The notes beneath the pieces were generated by a model. It ran no database searches and was not told where the DNA came from. It saw nothing but the letters and a program-made list of their open reading frames with translations. A DNA stretch of 64,000 bases from Roseicyclus salinarum (GTDB lineage Bacteria > Pseudomonadota > Alphaproteobacteria > Rhodobacterales > Rhodobacteraceae): contig NZ_JARRSA010000002.1 in the NCBI RefSeq assembly GCF_029624655.1, positions 1-64,000 on the forward strand, read 5' to 3'. Made by a program: the position numbers and the translations under genes. Positions within the stretch are counted from its first letter, which is position 1. The number at the start of each line of letters is the position of its first letter. This document shows positions 27,246 to 36,684 of this stretch, one piece after another.

Positions 27246-29447
27246 ATGACCACTACCTTCGAGCACGCGGGCGCGCCGGAACGCGCAAGGCCCTCGGCCT
27301 GTCCGGCCTGCAACGCCGCGCCCGCGGCCGAACGGATGGCCGAGCTCCCGAAGGACGCCACGCTCATGCTCTCGCTGCCCGGCATCCATTGCGCGGGCTG
27401 CATCTCGGGCGTGGAAAAAGCGCTCAACGCCGTGCCGGGCGTGCGCTCGGCCCGGGTGAACCTGACGCTCCGCCGCGCCGCGGTCGAGGCCTCGCCGGAG
27501 GTCATGGCCGACGCGCTGTCGCAGGTCCTCGAGCGCGCGGGCTACGAGGCGCACGAGCTCGATCCGGGCGTGCTGTCGACGACCGAGACCGACCGGCAGG
27601 GCCGCGATCTTCTGATGCGGCTCGCCGTCGCCTTCTTCGCGATGATGAACGTGATGCTGCTGTCGGTCGCGGTCTGGTCGGGGGCCGAGGGCGTCACCCG
27701 CGACATGATGCACTGGATCAGCGCGGCCATCGCGATTCCGGCCGTCATCTTTTCGGGACGGCCCTTCTACGTCTCGGCCTGGGGCGCGCTGAAGGGCGGA
27801 CGCCTCAACATGGACGTGCCGATCACGCTGGCCATCGGGCTGGCCGTCGGGACGTCGCTTTATGAGACGGTGATGTCGGGGCATCATGCCTATTTCGATG
27901 CCGCCGTGATGCTGTGCTTCTTCCTGCTCGGGGGGCGCTACCTCGACCATCGTACACGCGCCTCGGCACGTTCGGCGGCGCAGGAGCTTGCCGCGCTGGA
28001 AGTGCCGCGCGCGGCGCGCGTGACGGCGCAGGGCGAGGAGATCGTGGCCGCCGCCGACCTTGCGGTTGGCGACATCGTCCGTGTGAAGCCCGGCGGCCGC
28101 ATTCCGGTGGACGGCGTGGTGACGCAAGGCCAGTCCGAACTCGACCGGTCGCTGATGACCGGCGAAAGCTTGCCGGCCTATGCCGGTCCCGGCATGGCCG
28201 TCAGCGCGGGCGAGGTGAATCTGACGGGGCCGCTTCTGGTCGAGGTGCGCGCGGCCGGGCGCGACACGTCGCTTCACCGGATCGCCGACCTTGTCGCGGT
28301 GGCCGAGTCGGGCCGGGCCAACTACAACTCGCTCGCCGATCAGGCGGCGAAGCTTTACGCGCCGGGGGTGCATATCCTCGCCGTGCTCGCCGCGGCCGGA
28401 TGGTGGCTCTATACGCGGGACGTGCGGATCTCGCTCAACATCGCGGCCGCCGTCCTCATCATCACCTGCCCCTGCGCGCTGGGCCTCGCGGTGCCGGCCG
28501 TGACGACCGCCGCCTCGGGCCGGCTCTTTCGCAAAGGGCTTCTGATCAAGGACGGAAGCGCGCTCGAGCGTCTGGCAGAGGCCGACACGGTCGTCTTCGA
28601 CAAGACCGGCACGCTGACCACGGGCGCGCCCGATCCCGTGGATCTTGACGCGCAGCCCCCGGAGGCGATGCGCGTGGCGCTCGCCCTCGCCGAGGTCTCG
28701 TCCCACCCGCTGGCCGAGGCGCTGGCCAAGGGGCTTCGCGCCCGCGGCCTCGAGCCGGAGCCTGTCTCGGATGCGATCGAGGTGCCGGGCTACGGCGTCG
28801 AGGCCCACTGGCGCGGGCAGCGCGCCAGGCTCGGCCGCGCGGGCTGGGTCGGGGCGGAGGCTCCGGACATGACCGCCACCTTCCTGCAGATCGGCGAGGC
28901 CGGCCCTGTGGCCCTGCGGTTCACGGACACGCTGCGCGACGGCGCCGAGGCGACGGTGGCTGCGCTGAAGGCCTCGGGCAAGCGGGTGATCCTGCTTTCG
29001 GGCGACACGCAAGGCGCCGTGCGCAGCTTCGGCGCGCGCATCGGCATCGACGAGGTCATCGCCGAGGCGCTGCCGTCCGAGAAGGCCGCGCTGGTCACGC
29101 AGCTGGCGCAGGCGGGCGCGCGGGTCCTCATGGTGGGCGACGGCCTGAACGACACCGCGGCGCTGGCGGCCGCCCATGTTTCCATCTCGCCCGCCTCGGC
29201 GCTCGATGCCGCGCGCACGGCCTCCGACATGGTGCTGATGGGCCGAAGCCTCGCGCCCATCGCGGACGCCGTGACGACCTCGGGCTCGGCCTCGCGGCGG
29301 ATCCGCGAGAACTTCACCATCGCCACGGTCTACAACGTGCTGGCCGTGCCGCTGGCGATCGCCGGCCTCGCCACGCCCTTGATCGCGGCGCTGGCCATGT
29401 CCATGTCGTCGATCACGGTGTCGCTCAACGCGCTCAGGCTGAAGTGA
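27246..29447 (+). CDS. ccoI: Copper-exporting P-type ATPase for cbb3 assembly
   Basis: A 733-residue P1B-type ATPase (FixI/CopA2 branch) that delivers copper to the periplasm for oxidase assembly rather than for tolerance. The N-terminus has CPAC (C19, C22) and a metal-binding domain with C49-AG-C52. The ion pathway motif is C408-P-C410, the phosphorylation site DKTGT begins at D452, and the hinge GDGLNDTAAL is present. The position within ccoGHIS separates it from the detoxifying copA at 52 kb, which has two full metal-binding domains and CueR control. Confidence 0.96.
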   Translation: MTTTFEHAGAPERARPSACPACNAAPAAERMAELPKDATLMLSLPGIHCAGCISGVEKALNAVPGVRSARVNLTLRRAAVEASPEVMADALSQVLERAGYEAHELDPGVLSTTETDRQGRDLLMRLAVAFFAMMNVMLLSVAVWSGAEGVTRDMMHWISAAIAIPAVIFSGRPFYVSAWGALKGGRLNMDVPITLAIGLAVGTSLYETVMSGHHAYFDAAVMLCFFLLGGRYLDHRTRASARSAAQELAALEVPRAARVTAQGEEIVAAADLAVGDIVRVKPGGRIPVDGVVTQGQSELDRSLMTGESLPAYAGPGMAVSAGEVNLTGPLLVEVRAAGRDTSLHRIADLVAVAESGRANYNSLADQAAKLYAPGVHILAVLAAAGWWLYTRDVRISLNIAAAVLIITCPCALGLAVPAVTTAASGRLFRKGLLIKDGSALERLAEADTVVFDKTGTLTTGAPDPVDLDAQPPEAMRVALALAEVSSHPLAEALAKGLRARGLEPEPVSDAIEVPGYGVEAHWRGQRARLGRAGWVGAEAPDMTATFLQIGEAGPVALRFTDTLRDGAEATVAALKASGKRVILLSGDTQGAVRSFGARIGIDEVIAEALPSEKAALVTQLAQAGARVLMVGDGLNDTAALAAAHVSISPASALDAARTASDMVLMGRSLAPIADAVTTSGSASRRIRENFTIATVYNVLAVPLAIAGLATPLIAALAMSMSSITVSLNALRLK

Positions 29448-29454
29448 GACACGA

Positions 29455-29613
29455 ATGGACGTCCTCGGCATCCTGATCCCGGTCAGCCTGTTTCTGGGGC
29501 TCATCGGCCTCGGCGCGTTCTTCTGGATGCTGAAGCGTGGCCAGTTCGACGACCCCGAGGGCGACGCGAACCGCATCCTCAGCGAAGACTACGACGACCA
29601 CCCGAAGGAATGA
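29455..29613 (+). CDS. ccoS: cbb3 oxidase maturation protein CcoS
   Basis: A 52-residue membrane protein, MDVLGILIPVSLFLGLIGL and onward. One hydrophobic helix (residues 3-26) is followed by the family's KRGQFDDPEGDANRIL segment, which is diagnostic. CcoS is needed to insert cofactors into CcoN. The ATG is seven bases after the ccoI stop, the usual ccoGHIS order. It is too short for many gene finders. It converges with the carboxypeptidase gene 36 bp away. Confidence 0.93.
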   Translation: MDVLGILIPVSLFLGLIGLGAFFWMLKRGQFDDPEGDANRILSEDYDDHPKE

Positions 29614-29649
29614 GGCGCACCCGGCTGTCGGGGACGCCCCGGCCTGCGC

Positions 29650-31137
29650 TCAGGGGCCGAAGGTCTCGCAGGGCATCGCGCGCGCCGCGAGGCGGGCGCA
29701 GGCGCGCCGCGCCTGATCCTCGGTCATTCCCGCGAACCGCGCGTCGAATCCGCCGGAGCGCCGCACGACCCGGCGCAGCGCGTCGTCGAAGGTGCCAAGC
29801 TCGGCCAGCGCGGTCTGGAGAAGCAACCGTTCGGCAGCGTGTTCCGTCGACTGATAGCCGAGCGACACGCCGAAAAGGCGCGATCCTGTCGAGGACGCCC
29901 GCGTGACGACCTCGGTCGCGACAGGCTGGGGCAGGGGGGCCTCGGCGACCGCCGATTGCGGCTCGGGCCGGGGCAGGGGCTCGGGGCCGGGCGCTGCAGC
30001 TGCTTCGGCGGAGGGAGGCTCCAATGCTTCGGTCAGGGCGGCGGCGACAGCCTCGGGGGCGATCGCCTCGACGCGCGCTCCGGCGGGGCGGGGCGCGGGC
30101 TGCAGAAGCGCGGCGGTCGCGGTCTGGGCCGCAGCTTCGGCCACCGCTTCGCCCACGGCCTCGCCCACCGCCGCGTCGATGGCCGCGAGCAGCTCTGCCG
30201 CGGGCGCGGCGAGCGGCCTTTGAAGCGGCCGGATGCTGCGCGCCACCAGCGCCGTGAAGATCTGGTTCTCGTCATCGGGCACGTCGTCGTAGGTCGGCAG
30301 GGGCGGAACCCGCACCGGCGCGGTGCTTGGCGCCCGCTGGAAGCCCATGTCCAGAAGTTCCATGACCCTCTGGTTGCGCCACGCGGTGGACTGCCCGCCG
30401 AAGACCGTCGCGATGATGCGCTCGTCGCCGCGCCGCGCCGAGGCCACGAGGTTGAAGCCCGCCGCGCGCGTGTAGCCCGTCTTGATCCCGTCCGCGCCGC
30501 TGTAGGCGTTCAGGAAGGCACGGTTGGTATTGCGCACCGTGGCGATGCCCGCGTTGTCCTCGCGCCGGGAGAAGATGTTGTAATACTGGGGATAGTCGTA
30601 GTGCAGCCGGCGGCCGAGGATCGTCATGTCGCGTGCCGTGGACATGTGGCCTTCCTCGGTCAGGCCATGCGCGTTGCGGAAGGTCGTCCGCGTCATGCCG
30701 AGCGCGCGGGCGGTGCGGTTCATCCGGCGCGCGAACGCGGCCTCGGAGCCTTCCAGCGCCTCGCCGATCGCCGTCGCGGCATCGTTGGCCGAGCGGATCG
30801 CGGCGGCCCGGATCAGAAAGCGGAAGCGGATCGTGCTGCCCTGCCTCAGCCCGATCTTCGAGGGCGGCTCGGCGGCGGCGTTCGCCGAGATGCGCACCTC
30901 GGTGTCGAGCCCGATCTCGCCGAGGCGAACGGCCTCGAACGCGAGGTAGAGCGTCATCATCTTGGTCAGCGAGGCGGGATGCAGGCGGGTGTCGGCATTG
31001 CGCGAATGCAGCACCTCCCCCGTCCGTGCATCCATCACCATCGCGGCATAGGGGGCGGCTCGCGCCGGGCCGGAAAAGGCCAGGCAAGCGACGAGGATCA
31101 GCCCGCAAAGGGCGGTCATCATGCGTCCGGTGGTCAC
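29650..31137 (-). CDS. Serine-type D-alanyl-D-alanine carboxypeptidase with long linker and SPOR-like C-terminus
   Basis: A 495-residue periplasmic penicillin-binding protein of the PBP5/DacF group that trims the last D-Ala of cell-wall pentapeptides. A signal peptide ends near ARA (residue 27). The three active-site motifs are S56-LT-K59, S116-A-N118 and K219-T-G221. After the catalytic domain comes an alanine-, glutamate- and proline-rich linker (about residues 310-415), then a C-terminal domain that looks like SPOR (TEDQARRACARLAARAMPCETF). SPOR domains bind denuded septal glycan. The usual PBP5 amphipathic anchor is not evident. Confidence 0.93.
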   Translation of the reverse strand: MTTGRMMTALCGLILVACLAFSGPARAAPYAAMVMDARTGEVLHSRNADTRLHPASLTKMMTLYLAFEAVRLGEIGLDTEVRISANAAAEPPSKIGLRQGSTIRFRFLIRAAAIRSANDAATAIGEALEGSEAAFARRMNRTARALGMTRTTFRNAHGLTEEGHMSTARDMTILGRRLHYDYPQYYNIFSRREDNAGIATVRNTNRAFLNAYSGADGIKTGYTRAAGFNLVASARRGDERIIATVFGGQSTAWRNQRVMELLDMGFQRAPSTAPVRVPPLPTYDDVPDDENQIFTALVARSIRPLQRPLAAPAAELLAAIDAAVGEAVGEAVAEAAAQTATAALLQPAPRPAGARVEAIAPEAVAAALTEALEPPSAEAAAAPGPEPLPRPEPQSAVAEAPLPQPVATEVVTRASSTGSRLFGVSLGYQSTEHAAERLLLQTALAELGTFDDALRRVVRRSGGFDARFAGMTEDQARRACARLAARAMPCETFGP

Positions 31138-31379
31138 GAAACTGCTCGTTCTGCCTCTGGGTGCCGTCTGGAGCGGCGTTTGACTTGATCCTAGGACAGA
31201 TAATCGTGGAAATCCATCACCGAAACGCGAGCCGCACCTTCAAATCGCGGCGCGCAGCGCGACGGCAACGCCGGGCAGGCGGCATGTCGCAGCCTGTGCG
31301 GCGCGAAGCGACGTTTGCCCGCGTGGCGCGGCCCGCAAAGCGGTGCTAATGGTCGGCAAACGAGATGGAGGGCTCTGCC

Positions 31380-32261
31380 ATGAAGGACACTATCGACGAC
31401 CGGAAGGCGCGCGCCTCGCAATGGTTTCGCAGCCTGAGGGACGAGATCGTGGCGACCTTCGAGGCGCTGGAGGACGCGCAGGGCGGCGACCAGCCGGCGG
31501 GCCGCTTCCAGGTGAGCGAGACGCGCCGCACTTCCGAGGACGGATCTGACGCCGGCGGCGGCCTGATGAGCGTGATGCGCGGCGGCCGGGTCTTCGAGAA
31601 GGTCGGCGTCAACGTCTCCACGGTCTACGGGCAACTGGGCGAGCGTGCGGTCGCCGCGATGGCGGCGCGCAAGGACCTGTCCGGCCTCAAGGACGATCCG
31701 ACCTTCTGGGCCTCGGGCATCAGCCTCGTGGCGCACATGCAGAACCCGCACGTCCCGGCCGTCCACATGAACACGCGCATGTTCTGGACGCCCGTCGCAT
31801 GGTGGTTCGGCGGCGGATCCGACCTGAACCCCGCGATCGAATACGACGAGGACACGGCGCATTTCCATGCCGTGCTGAAAGAGCATTGCGACCGCCACTC
31901 CCCCGACTACTACGCGCGGTTCAAGGCCTGGGCGGACGAGTATTTCTATGTCCCGCACCGGCACCGCGCGCGCGGCGTCGGCGGCATCTTCTACGACGAT
32001 CTGAACACCGGCGACTGGGAGGCGGATTTCGCCTTCACGCAGGACGTCGGCCGCGCCTTCCTGCCGGCCTTCGTGCCCTGCGTCGAAAAGCGCCGCCACA
32101 CGGCCTTCGACGAGGCGGACCGCGAGGCGCAACTGATCCATCGCGGCCTTTATGCCGAATACAACCTCGTCTACGACCGCGGCACGAAATTCGGCCTCGA
32201 GACGGGGCATGACGCGAACGCGGTCCTGATGAGCCTGCCGCCCGTGGCGAAGTGGACGTGA
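31380..32261 (+). CDS. hemF: Oxygen-dependent coproporphyrinogen III oxidase
   Basis: A 293-residue soluble enzyme that turns coproporphyrinogen III into protoporphyrinogen IX using O2. The ATG at 31380 is preferred because GGAGG sits inside the alternative start 15 bases upstream. Family motifs are present: RVFEKVGVNVSTVYG, HMNTRMFWTP, FGGGSDLNP, RGVGGIFYDDL and the end VLMSLPPVAKW. It is the aerobic twin of hemN at 17.5 kb; carrying both suits a facultative lifestyle. It stands alone, divergent from the carboxypeptidase. Confidence 0.97.
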   Translation: MKDTIDDRKARASQWFRSLRDEIVATFEALEDAQGGDQPAGRFQVSETRRTSEDGSDAGGGLMSVMRGGRVFEKVGVNVSTVYGQLGERAVAAMAARKDLSGLKDDPTFWASGISLVAHMQNPHVPAVHMNTRMFWTPVAWWFGGGSDLNPAIEYDEDTAHFHAVLKEHCDRHSPDYYARFKAWADEYFYVPHRHRARGVGGIFYDDLNTGDWEADFAFTQDVGRAFLPAFVPCVEKRRHTAFDEADREAQLIHRGLYAEYNLVYDRGTKFGLETGHDANAVLMSLPPVAKWT

Positions 32262-32383
32262 GGAAGGCGATGGGCCGCACCGGGCCGAAGGCCGTGGTGT
32301 GACCTCGCGGGTCTGATTGCAGTGCGATCGCGCGAGGCCGGCGGCGTGCTCAAGGTCGTCGCCGCCTCGCGGGCAGGCCTGGA

Positions 32384-33001
32384 TCAGCGCGACAGGGCCT
32401 CGCGGTCGTAGCGCGTGCGCACCCAGTCCTCGAAACCGATGCCCGTCGCGACGTGATCGGCTTCGTAGGCGTCGAGAACCCGGTGCACGATGCCCGCCTT
32501 CGTCCACGACAGATGAGCGTATTTCCAGCTCAGCGCCCTGCGCGCTTCGGCAAGAGGCACCCCCTTGATGACATGCAGGTAGAGCGTCACCGCCAACCCG
32601 GTGCGATCGGCGCCTGACTTGCAATGGACAAGCATCGGTTTTGGCATGTGTCGAAGCTTGTCGACCAGATCGAGCAGGACCTCCCCCTCGACCAGCTTTG
32701 TCGTCCACATCCTGACGGATTGCAGGTCCAGCCCAAGGGCATCGCAGGCCTGTCTCTCCACGAGCGTCGGGACCGTGCCGCGATCCCCGCGGAGCGACAG
32801 CACGGACTTGACGCCGAGGTCCCGGGCGATCCGCAGACGGCGATGCCCCGGATGGTTCGCGCGGTAAAGGTCCGCATCCACCTTGTAGAAGTTCGGCACG
32901 AACAGGCGCACCCAGGCGTGGTCCCTGAGCCAGTATTCGAGCAACAGACGCCTCGCGCTCACGTCGGACGCATTGGAAGCTGGCGAGGGCGGTCTGGGCA
33001 T
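32384..33001 (-). CDS. Dual-specificity/tyrosine phosphatase-like protein
   Basis: A 205-residue protein with the cysteine-phosphatase signature H126-C127-KSGAD-R133-TG. General-acid candidates lie upstream, near residues 99-110. The NFYKVDADLYRANHPG segment is typical of bacterial phosphatases of this group. The start at 33001 (MPRPPSPASNAS) is the most plausible; the frame is open further but shadows other genes. It is the last gene read leftward in the polysaccharide locus. Such enzymes can control polysaccharide kinases or act on lipid phosphates; which applies here is not known. The active site is intact. Confidence 0.85.
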   Translation of the reverse strand: MPRPPSPASNASDVSARRLLLEYWLRDHAWVRLFVPNFYKVDADLYRANHPGHRRLRIARDLGVKSVLSLRGDRGTVPTLVERQACDALGLDLQSVRMWTTKLVEGEVLLDLVDKLRHMPKPMLVHCKSGADRTGLAVTLYLHVIKGVPLAEARRALSWKYAHLSWTKAGIVHRVLDAYEADHVATGIGFEDWVRTRYDREALSR

Positions 33002-33089
33002 ATGGGTCAGGTTGGCGCGTTTCGTACCGGGAATGGAGGGGATAAATCCGCGTGCCGACCAGCGCAAGGCTGGTGGACCGGTCCCGGGG

Positions 33090-33971
33090 TCAATTGCGCT
33101 CGGGCGCGCCACCGAGAAGACCCAGCCTGACAATCTCGGCATTGTAGGTCCATCCGAGGCGGTAGTGGCACCACATGGCGCCGAGTCTCGGTGCGACGCC
33201 GGCGTCTGCGGGGTGTCGCCAGATCCGGGCGCAAGCCATGGGCGAGGGGAAAAGGTAGTGCAGCCGAGGCAGGCGCCGGGCGATCGGCCGCCCGGCCTTG
33301 GCGACGAAGCGGGCGCCCGCGAGGCGCCGCTTCTTCTCGGCGTTCTCGGCGAGGGTCGTGCGCGCGGGGTGGCGGACTGACATCGCTGCATCGTATCGGA
33401 TCGGCACACCCGCCGCGCTCGCGCGCCGGTTCCATTCCTTGTCCTCGCCCGAAAAGGCGTCCTCTCGGAACGGGCCGACCTCTTCGAAGACGGACCGCGC
33501 AACGGCGAGGTTCGCCGTCACCGCGTATCCGCGCCGCGCATAGTCGTCCTGTCGGAGATTGAACAGGCTGTCGTAAAGGCTCCACCCCGTCCATCCGTCC
33601 GGGCCCGGCTCCATCACCACCTGTCCCGCGATCCGCCTGCAGCCCGGCTCGGTCCGAAAAAGATGCAGGCCGCGGGACAGCCAGTGCGGCGCGGGCGTGC
33701 AATCCGCGTCCGTGAAGAATACGAACGTTCCGCGCGCCTGCGCCAGGGCGGCGTTCCTCGCCGCGTAGGAGCCGGGCTTCGGCTCCCAGATCACCCGCAC
33801 GTTAGGGGCGCCGGGCAGGTCATCCGGCGCTGCCTCCTCCGGATTGTTGTTGGCGACGATCACCTCGAACTCGGACGCCGGAAGGTCCTGCGCCGCAAGC
33901 GCGTCGAGGCATCGCGCCGCGCTCGTCCAGTCGCGATAGGTCGGCAGGATGACTGTGGCTTTCACGGACAT
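33090..33971 (-). CDS. Family 2 glycosyltransferase
   Basis: A 293-residue cytoplasmic or membrane-associated inverting glycosyltransferase with a GT-A fold. The N-terminus (ATVILPTYRDWTSAARCLDAL) is the GT2 opening, and the metal-binding DxD is D88-A-D90 in FFTDADC. GEDKEWNRRASAAGV in the second half is the usual acceptor and base region (ED-xx-W). It lies 19 bp downstream of the GT25 gene on the same strand, so the two are probably co-transcribed. The donor sugar is unknown. Confidence 0.9.
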   Translation of the reverse strand: MSVKATVILPTYRDWTSAARCLDALAAQDLPASEFEVIVANNNPEEAAPDDLPGAPNVRVIWEPKPGSYAARNAALAQARGTFVFFTDADCTPAPHWLSRGLHLFRTEPGCRRIAGQVVMEPGPDGWTGWSLYDSLFNLRQDDYARRGYAVTANLAVARSVFEEVGPFREDAFSGEDKEWNRRASAAGVPIRYDAAMSVRHPARTTLAENAEKKRRLAGARFVAKAGRPIARRLPRLHYLFPSPMACARIWRHPADAGVAPRLGAMWCHYRLGWTYNAEIVRLGLLGGAPERN

Positions 33972-33990
33972 GGGCTTCCTGCGAGTTTTC

Positions 33991-34782
33991 TCAATCGTGC
34001 GGAGACTCGTGGGTGAAGTCGCGCCACCTGGCCCCTCGGGTCATTGCGGCAAGCTGCGCAGGCGCCCGGTTGACCTCCTGCCAGAGCCGCCGGAGCCGCG
34101 CCGAGACGCCCTTGGACCGGCCTTTCCGTTCGCCTGCAAGATCGGAGCCCATGTCCTCGTCGCGCTGACGGGCGAGGGCCGGCCGGACGACGGCCACCCC
34201 GAGGCGTTCGAAAAGGGGCGAGACGTTCGGGCTGAACAGAAAATGGTCGATCGGCATGTCGAGTAGCGGCTTTTCGGCAAGGATGCGCGCGGCGCCGGCT
34301 TGGGTGATCAGGTAGCAGGCCGCGCCGGCGGTGCGGGAGTGGAGCCGGTGAAGACTGCGGCCTGCGACCGGCATCGTGCCGAGTGCCGGACCGGTCAGCC
34401 GGCTGGACCGCTTCCGTCCATATTTCTCGAATTGCACGATCTCCACGCCACGCGGCAGCCAGTCCAGAGACGCGATGAACGGCGCGAGATCCGGCGAAAG
34501 CTCCACGTCGTCCTGTAGGATCAGCGCGGCCGGCAGGTCGTCGGCCACGATCCGCCTGTAGATGTCGAAATTCGTCAGCGCGCAGCACTGGCTTCCGCGA
34601 CCCATGCCGACGCGGTGCCCCGAAAGGGCGACCTCCCGGGCGAGCAGCGTCTCGTCGACGGATCGCATGTCGTGCGCCGGGACGCGCTGCCAGGGAAGGT
34701 TCATGGCCTCCAGCTGTCGCGCCATGAAGGCCAGCCGATCCGGCCTGCGGTCAAGATTTATGACGAAGATCGAGGGCTTCAT
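33991..34782 (-). CDS. Family 25 glycosyltransferase
   Basis: A 263-residue enzyme resembling LPS beta-1,4-galactosyltransferases such as LgtB/LgtE. It begins MKPSIFVINLDRRPDRL, the family's hallmark (FVINLDRRxDR). The motif GSQCCALTNFDIYRRIV and the acidic LILQDDVELS follow in the expected order, then AACYLITQAGAARIL. It lies between the ABC exporter and the GT2 gene, all on the minus strand. It is likely to add a sugar, often galactose, to LPS or a surface glycan. Confidence 0.88.
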   Translation of the reverse strand: MKPSIFVINLDRRPDRLAFMARQLEAMNLPWQRVPAHDMRSVDETLLAREVALSGHRVGMGRGSQCCALTNFDIYRRIVADDLPAALILQDDVELSPDLAPFIASLDWLPRGVEIVQFEKYGRKRSSRLTGPALGTMPVAGRSLHRLHSRTAGAACYLITQAGAARILAEKPLLDMPIDHFLFSPNVSPLFERLGVAVVRPALARQRDEDMGSDLAGERKGRSKGVSARLRRLWQEVNRAPAQLAAMTRGARWRDFTHESPHD

Positions 34783-34845
34783 GTCATGGGGAATCCGGGT
34801 GTGGCCGCCACCATGCCGGGGCCGGACGGCACCTTCGGCCGCCGT

Positions 34846-36684
34846 TCAGTCACCCGAGGCCGCCTTCCATTCCGGGTCAACCTCGGCATCCTCCTCGGCG
34901 GCCTTTTCGTCATCCTTCATCGCGAGGTTGAACAGGGTCTGGTAGCGCTCGTTCTCGCGTTCGAGCCGCTCGTGCCGGTCGAACGCGACGACCTGCCCCG
35001 CGTCCAGCATCAGCACGCGATCGACGTAGTTCAGCGTCGAGGGTCGGTGGGTCACGAAGAGGATCGTCGCGCCGTCCAGCTCGTTCACGACCGTCTCCAT
35101 GATCAGGCGCTCGTTCTGGACGTCGAGGGCGCTGGTCGCCTCGTCGAAGATGTAGATATTCGCGTTCTTCGCGAGAGCCCGCGCGATACCGACGCGTTGC
35201 TTCTGGCCGCCCGAGAGGTTCGAGCCGTTGGGGCCTACGCGCGAATCCAGTCCGTCGGGCAGGGCCGCGACAACGCTGTCGAGTTGCGCACGTCTCGCCG
35301 CCTCCTCGATCGCGGCGTCCGTCGCGTCTGGATTGCCGTCGCGGATGTTGTCGCGGATCGTTCCGTCGAACAGGAACACGTCCTGGCTGATGAAGGCGAT
35401 CGATTGCCGAAGCGACTTCTCGGTGACATCGCGCAGGTCCACGCCCCCGATCAGGACGCGGCCTTCGGTCGGATCGTAGAACCGCAGAACGAGGTCGATC
35501 AGGGTGCTCTTGCCCGCGCCCGATCTCCCGACGATCGCCACTCTCTCGCCTGAGGCAATGTTGAAGCAGACGTCCTTCAACGCGGGCGCATCGGCGGTGT
35601 AATCGAAGCTGACATGCTCGAACTCCACTTCCGGGTCTGCGTCGTCGAGCGTCCGCGTCCCGGTGTCGCGCTGCCGCAAGGGCGTGTCGAGAAGCCGGTA
35701 CATCCGCCCCACATGCACGAGGGATTTCTGGAGCTCGACCCAAGTCTTCGAAACCCGTTCGGCGGGTTGGTAGGCCATCAGGAAGGCCGTGATGAACGCC
35801 GTGAACTCGCCCGGCGTCTGCCCTTGCGTGATCGTCTGCCAGGCGGCGTAGATGACGAACAGGCCGATCACGACGCCGCCGAGCGCCTCCATGATCGGGA
35901 CAGTGGCCGCCGTGATCTTGGCGAAGCCGAGAAGCCGTTCCTGAAGCATGTTGACGGCATCGTTGAAGCGGCGGATCGACTTGTCCTCGAGCTGGTAGCT
36001 CTTGACCGTCTTGATGCCCTGAAAGGCTTCGGATCCGATCGAGAAGAAGGCGCCCGTCAGCTCGGTCTCGGCGTTGGCGACGGCCCTTATCTTGCGGGAC
36101 AGGGTGCCCACCAGCAGGAAGATCAGCGGGAACAGGATTGCCGTTGCAAGCGACATCAGCGGATCCTGGACGATCATCACCACCACGAGAGCCAGCACGG
36201 TCAGCGAGTCGGTCAGCAACCTGTTGCTGATGCCGATGACCGTTTTGCCGCACGCTTCGCCGAACATCCGAACCTGCGTCATCTGCGTGGCCGGATGAAG
36301 CCCGGCAAAGTGCCAGACGTCGTTCGTGACGGTCTTGCGGAACACGAGCTTCTGGTAGTGGGACGACACCGAGCGGTTGAACATCACGGCAATGACCGAG
36401 TTGGTGTAGTCGAAGATGCTCTTGCCGAAGGCCACTCCGATGACGAGAAACGCGATCCCGATGGCGGCGGATGCATCGCTCGCCACGAAGACGTCGTTGA
36501 CGATAAGGCGCGTGGAATAGGCAAGCGCCGCGGTGAAGCCCGCCACGCCCAGCATGCAGACCAGCGATAGGGCGAAGAGCTTCCAACGTGATGGAAGGGC
36601 CTCGCGCAGCAACCTGCGCGCCACCGCCGCGGCCTCACGTCCGGAGGTGTCGGGTTTGCTGTTGAGACTGATCGCTTCGGTCAC
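34846..36684 (-). CDS. ABC exporter with fused membrane and ATPase domains (MsbA/PglK-like)
   Basis: A 612-residue half-transporter. Six membrane helices (about residues 30-320) precede an ATPase domain with Walker A GRSGAGKST, Q-loop, signature LSGGQKQR and DEATSALD. The GTG at 36684 (VTEAISLNSKPDTS) is preferred as the start; an upstream ATG at 36762 would add an unlikely tail. In this setting, among glycosyltransferases with no Wzx in view, it is a good candidate flippase for a lipid-linked sugar, as PglK is, or for lipid A (MsbA). The acidic C-terminal tail (EKAAEEDAEVDPEWKAASGD) is unusual. Confidence 0.9.
   Translation of the reverse strand: MTEAISLNSKPDTSGREAAAVARRLLREALPSRWKLFALSLVCMLGVAGFTAALAYSTRLIVNDVFVASDASAAIGIAFLVIGVAFGKSIFDYTNSVIAVMFNRSVSSHYQKLVFRKTVTNDVWHFAGLHPATQMTQVRMFGEACGKTVIGISNRLLTDSLTVLALVVVMIVQDPLMSLATAILFPLIFLLVGTLSRKIRAVANAETELTGAFFSIGSEAFQGIKTVKSYQLEDKSIRRFNDAVNMLQERLLGFAKITAATVPIMEALGGVVIGLFVIYAAWQTITQGQTPGEFTAFITAFLMAYQPAERVSKTWVELQKSLVHVGRMYRLLDTPLRQRDTGTRTLDDADPEVEFEHVSFDYTADAPALKDVCFNIASGERVAIVGRSGAGKSTLIDLVLRFYDPTEGRVLIGGVDLRDVTEKSLRQSIAFISQDVFLFDGTIRDNIRDGNPDATDAAIEEAARRAQLDSVVAALPDGLDSRVGPNGSNLSGGQKQRVGIARALAKNANIYIFDEATSALDVQNERLIMETVVNELDGATILFVTHRPSTLNYVDRVLMLDAGQVVAFDRHERLERENERYQTLFNLAMKDDEKAAEEDAEVDPEWKAASGD

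Noticed and set aside
27207-29576. Long minus-strand frame opposite ccoI and ccoS
   Set aside because: Shadow of ccoI; all CcoI motifs and the operon layout support the plus strand.
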